DNA of 7,090 nt from CAZVEV01 sp964625865 (GTDB lineage: Bacteria; Planctomycetota; Phycisphaerae; SM23-33), in contig CAZVEV010000305.1 of assembly GCA_964625865.1 (NCBI GenBank), positions 1-7,090 on the forward strand, given 5' to 3'. The first letter of the stretch is position 1. Each line of letters starts with the position of its first letter. Position numbers and translations under genes: made by a program. Shown here piece after piece: positions 4,993-7,090 of the stretch. The notes beneath the pieces were generated by a model, which was not told where the DNA came from, did no database searches, and worked only from the letters and a program-made list of their open reading frames with translations.

Positions 4993-7008
4993 TCAGTCGT
5001 CCTCGGTGGCGACCGGTTGCAGGGGGGGCTTGGCCTCCTGCCCGGGCGGGTTCAGCGGTTCGTACTCGGGGACCAGATCACGAATGGTACCGATGATCTT
5101 GTCGCGGTCGAGGGAATTCTCCAGTTGCTCCAACCGACTGTAGGACGCTTCGACGCGGTCCCATTCGACGGGCTGATGTTTCCAGACCATGATCTTCGGG
5201 TGGACGGTCGGCTCGATGTCCTCGCCGTCGGTCCGCAGTTCCTCGAAGAGCTTCTCGCCCGGCCTGACGCCGGTGAAGACGATGTCGATGTCCTCGCCGG
5301 GGCGGAAGCCGCTCAGGGTGATCATATTTCGCGCGAGGTCCAGGATCTTGATCGGCTCGCCCATGTCCAGCAGGAAGATCTGCCCGCCGGTTCCCGTCGC
5401 GGCGGCCTGGAGGACCAGTTGCGACGCTTCGGGAATGGTCATGAAGTACCGGGTCATCTCGGGGTGCGTTACCGTAATAGGCCCGCCGGCCGCGATAAGC
5501 CTTCGGAAGGTCGGTACGACCGAGCCATTGGAGCCGAGCACGTTGCCGAACCTGACGGCCTTGAACTGCGTACGGCATGTGCCACGCCCGTTCAGCGCCT
5601 GGGTGTAAATCTCACCCACACGCTTGCTGGCGCCCATGATGGAGGACGGATTGACGGCCTTGTCGGTCGAGATCGTCACGAACTCGGCCACCTCGTACTC
5701 GCACGAGGCGTCGGCGACGTTCCGCGTACCGAGGACGTTGTTCTTGATCGCCTCGCACGGATTGCGCTCCATCAGGGGCACGTGCTTGTGGGCCGCGGCG
5801 TGAACGACGACGTCCGGGCGGTGGTGGCTCCAGATCTCCATGACGCGATCGCGGTCGTAGATATCGCAGATCACCGCCACGGCCGGAATCTCCGGGTGCT
5901 GGGCCCGCAGTTCGTTCTCGATATCGAACAGCGGCGTCTCGGCCTGCTCGACCAGGACGAGCTTGGCCGGGCGGTAGTGGCAGACCTGGCGACACATTTC
6001 CGAGCCGATCGATCCGCCGGCGCCCGTAATCAGGACGCATCGGTCCTGGATGAACTTGGCCAGCGCCTTGTCATCCAGGGCGACGGCTTCCCTGCCGAGC
6101 AGGTCGTTGATATCCACCGGGCGGATCTGTGAGACGGTCATCCGCCCTTCGATCAGGTCGCTGACGCCGGGGAGGGACTGGAACTTGAGCTTCGTGCCGC
6201 TGCACAGGTCAATGACGCGGCGCAGTTCCTTCTGAGTAGCCGAGGGGATCGCGATGATGATCTCCTCGATGTCCTCTTCCTGGCAGATATCGCGGATGTC
6301 TTCAGTGGTTCCAAGTACGGAAATGCCGTGGATCAGCAAGCCCTTCTTGCCCGGGTCGTCGTCGACCAGGCCGATCACGCGGTACCGCTCGATCCGCATG
6401 CGGTGCATCTCGCGGATAACGGTCTCGGCGGCGTTTCCGGCGCCCACGATCAGCACGCGCCGGATGCCCTCGGCCGACAGGGGGCGCAGTTCCTCGCGAT
6501 ACAGGCGAAAAGCCAGACGCGCGGTACAGACCAGGAACACCGTCGCCAGGAAGTCCATCAGCAAAACGCCCTGGGAGTAGTGCGCGAACAGGGCCGGGCC
6601 CTTTCGGTCGAACCATGCGGGCACGTAGCGGAAGACGAACACCAGTGTGAACATGATCAGCAGGAACAGCCACGACCCCAGCAGGATGTTGGCCACGTCG
6701 CGAATCGACGCGTATTGCCACCCGCTGCGGAACAGCTTCAACCGTCCGAAGATCACGAGTTTGATCGTCACGAAGAAGGGCAGCCAGGGCAGGAACGAAC
6801 TCGGGAACCAGACGTGGAAACTCGTCTCGTTTTGGGCGATGTCATAGCGGATCAGGTAGGCCAGCAGCAGCGCAACCGAGAACAGGACGGTGTGGATGAC
6901 CACGTGGCAGACAATGCGATGGCGCAGCAGCACGGCCTCCATCCAGGTCAGGCGCCCGGGCGACCTATCCTGGCTCGACATCGAGTCGCTCTGTTGCTCA
7001 GCCATCAT
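4993..7008 (-). CDS. Membrane-anchored nucleotide-sugar 4,6-dehydratase (WbpM/FlaA1/PglF/CapD class)
   Basis: A 671-residue inner-membrane protein, the usual size for the long form of this family. Four hydrophobic segments lie at about 32-52, 70-90, 106-128 and 147-168. A first Rossmann-like domain carries VGAGNAAE (G189, G191). The catalytic short-chain dehydrogenase domain opens with TGAGGSIG (G329, G332, G335) for NAD binding and holds TDKAV (T448-D449-K450) and MGASK (M458, K462). Methionine in place of the usual SDR tyrosine is characteristic of this class. Family members convert UDP-GlcNAc (or a related UDP-sugar) to the 4-keto-6-deoxy sugar, an early step toward QuiNAc, FucNAc or bacillosamine-type sugars in O-antigen, capsule or glycans; the exact substrate cannot be read here. 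Two adjacent ATGs (7008, 7005) follow an AGGGA site. It is convergent with the peptidase gene, and no pathway partner is visible in the window. Confidence 0.95.
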   Translation of the reverse strand: MMAEQQSDSMSSQDRSPGRLTWMEAVLLRHRIVCHVVIHTVLFSVALLLAYLIRYDIAQNETSFHVWFPSSFLPWLPFFVTIKLVIFGRLKLFRSGWQYASIRDVANILLGSWLFLLIMFTLVFVFRYVPAWFDRKGPALFAHYSQGVLLMDFLATVFLVCTARLAFRLYREELRPLSAEGIRRVLIVGAGNAAETVIREMHRMRIERYRVIGLVDDDPGKKGLLIHGISVLGTTEDIRDICQEEDIEEIIIAIPSATQKELRRVIDLCSGTKLKFQSLPGVSDLIEGRMTVSQIRPVDINDLLGREAVALDDKALAKFIQDRCVLITGAGGSIGSEMCRQVCHYRPAKLVLVEQAETPLFDIENELRAQHPEIPAVAVICDIYDRDRVMEIWSHHRPDVVVHAAAHKHVPLMERNPCEAIKNNVLGTRNVADASCEYEVAEFVTISTDKAVNPSSIMGASKRVGEIYTQALNGRGTCRTQFKAVRFGNVLGSNGSVVPTFRRLIAAGGPITVTHPEMTRYFMTIPEASQLVLQAAATGTGGQIFLLDMGEPIKILDLARNMITLSGFRPGEDIDIVFTGVRPGEKLFEELRTDGEDIEPTVHPKIMVWKHQPVEWDRVEASYSRLEQLENSLDRDKIIGTIRDLVPEYEPLNPPGQEAKPPLQPVATEDD

Positions 7009-7015
7009 TTGACAT

Positions 7016-7020
7016 TCCCT
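7016..7020 (-). promoter_or_regulatory. Ribosome binding site of the dehydratase gene
   Basis: On the minus strand AGGGA lies 7 bases before ATG 7008 and 10 bases before ATG 7005. Both spacings work, so either methionine may be used; they differ by one residue. Only 70 bases of upstream sequence remain in the window, too few to place a promoter. Confidence 0.6.
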
Positions 7021-7090
7021 ATGACCGACTCAGTTGAAACACCGCAGCCATTAATGTGGATCGGCCCGAAGCCCACAGTGCTATAGTCAT

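Noticed and set aside
5620..5670. Missing catalytic tyrosine in the dehydratase (Met458 instead)
   Set aside because: Not a defect: methionine at this position is the normal state in the WbpM/FlaA1/PglF class, and the TDK residues are intact.
4963..6132. Plus-strand frame of about 389 codons antisense to the dehydratase
   Set aside because: Low-information composition and no family motifs, and it lies almost wholly over a confidently identified gene on the other strand.
7080..7090. Possible -10 box (TATAGC on the minus strand) for the dehydratase gene
   Set aside because: The -35 region would fall at or beyond the window edge and the match is weak, so it cannot be supported.

Overview
The window looks like a GC-rich bacterial chromosome (roughly 60-65% GC by eye), most likely from a planctomycete. 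The strongest hint is the first gene. It joins a LamG-type fold, a beta-propeller, a region resembling hydrazine synthase alpha subunit (HzsA) and a planctomycete-style cytochrome c module, a mix I associate with that phylum. No rRNA, tRNA, CRISPR array, insertion sequence or phage gene was seen.

Layout: (1) 81-3047, minus strand, a large secreted two-haem HzsA-related protein with an N-terminal LamG domain. (2) 3048-3381, a divergent intergenic region with a candidate promoter for each flanking gene, a CCATGG dyad, a 14-bp perfect palindrome and spaced TGGCCG copies. (3) 3382-4845, plus strand, a secreted zinc metallopeptidase made of two tandem copies of one domain. The first copy has HExxH plus a downstream Glu that matches the anthrax lethal factor (ATLF, M34-like) layout. 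The second copy has lost all three predicted zinc ligands. (4) 4846-4992, a short convergent intergenic region. (5) 4993-7008, minus strand, a membrane-anchored nucleotide-sugar 4,6-dehydratase of the WbpM/FlaA1/PglF/CapD class, preceded by an RBS near the window edge.

The first two genes are divergently transcribed and both products appear to be exported, so they may share control or act together outside the cytoplasm; that link is inference only. The dehydratase belongs to surface polysaccharide or glycan biosynthesis and meets the peptidase gene tail to tail, so it is probably a separate transcription unit. The most unusual items are the active-plus-dead duplicated peptidase and the LamG-fused HzsA-like dihaem protein, which lacks a tyrosine at the position I recall as important in true hydrazine synthase.
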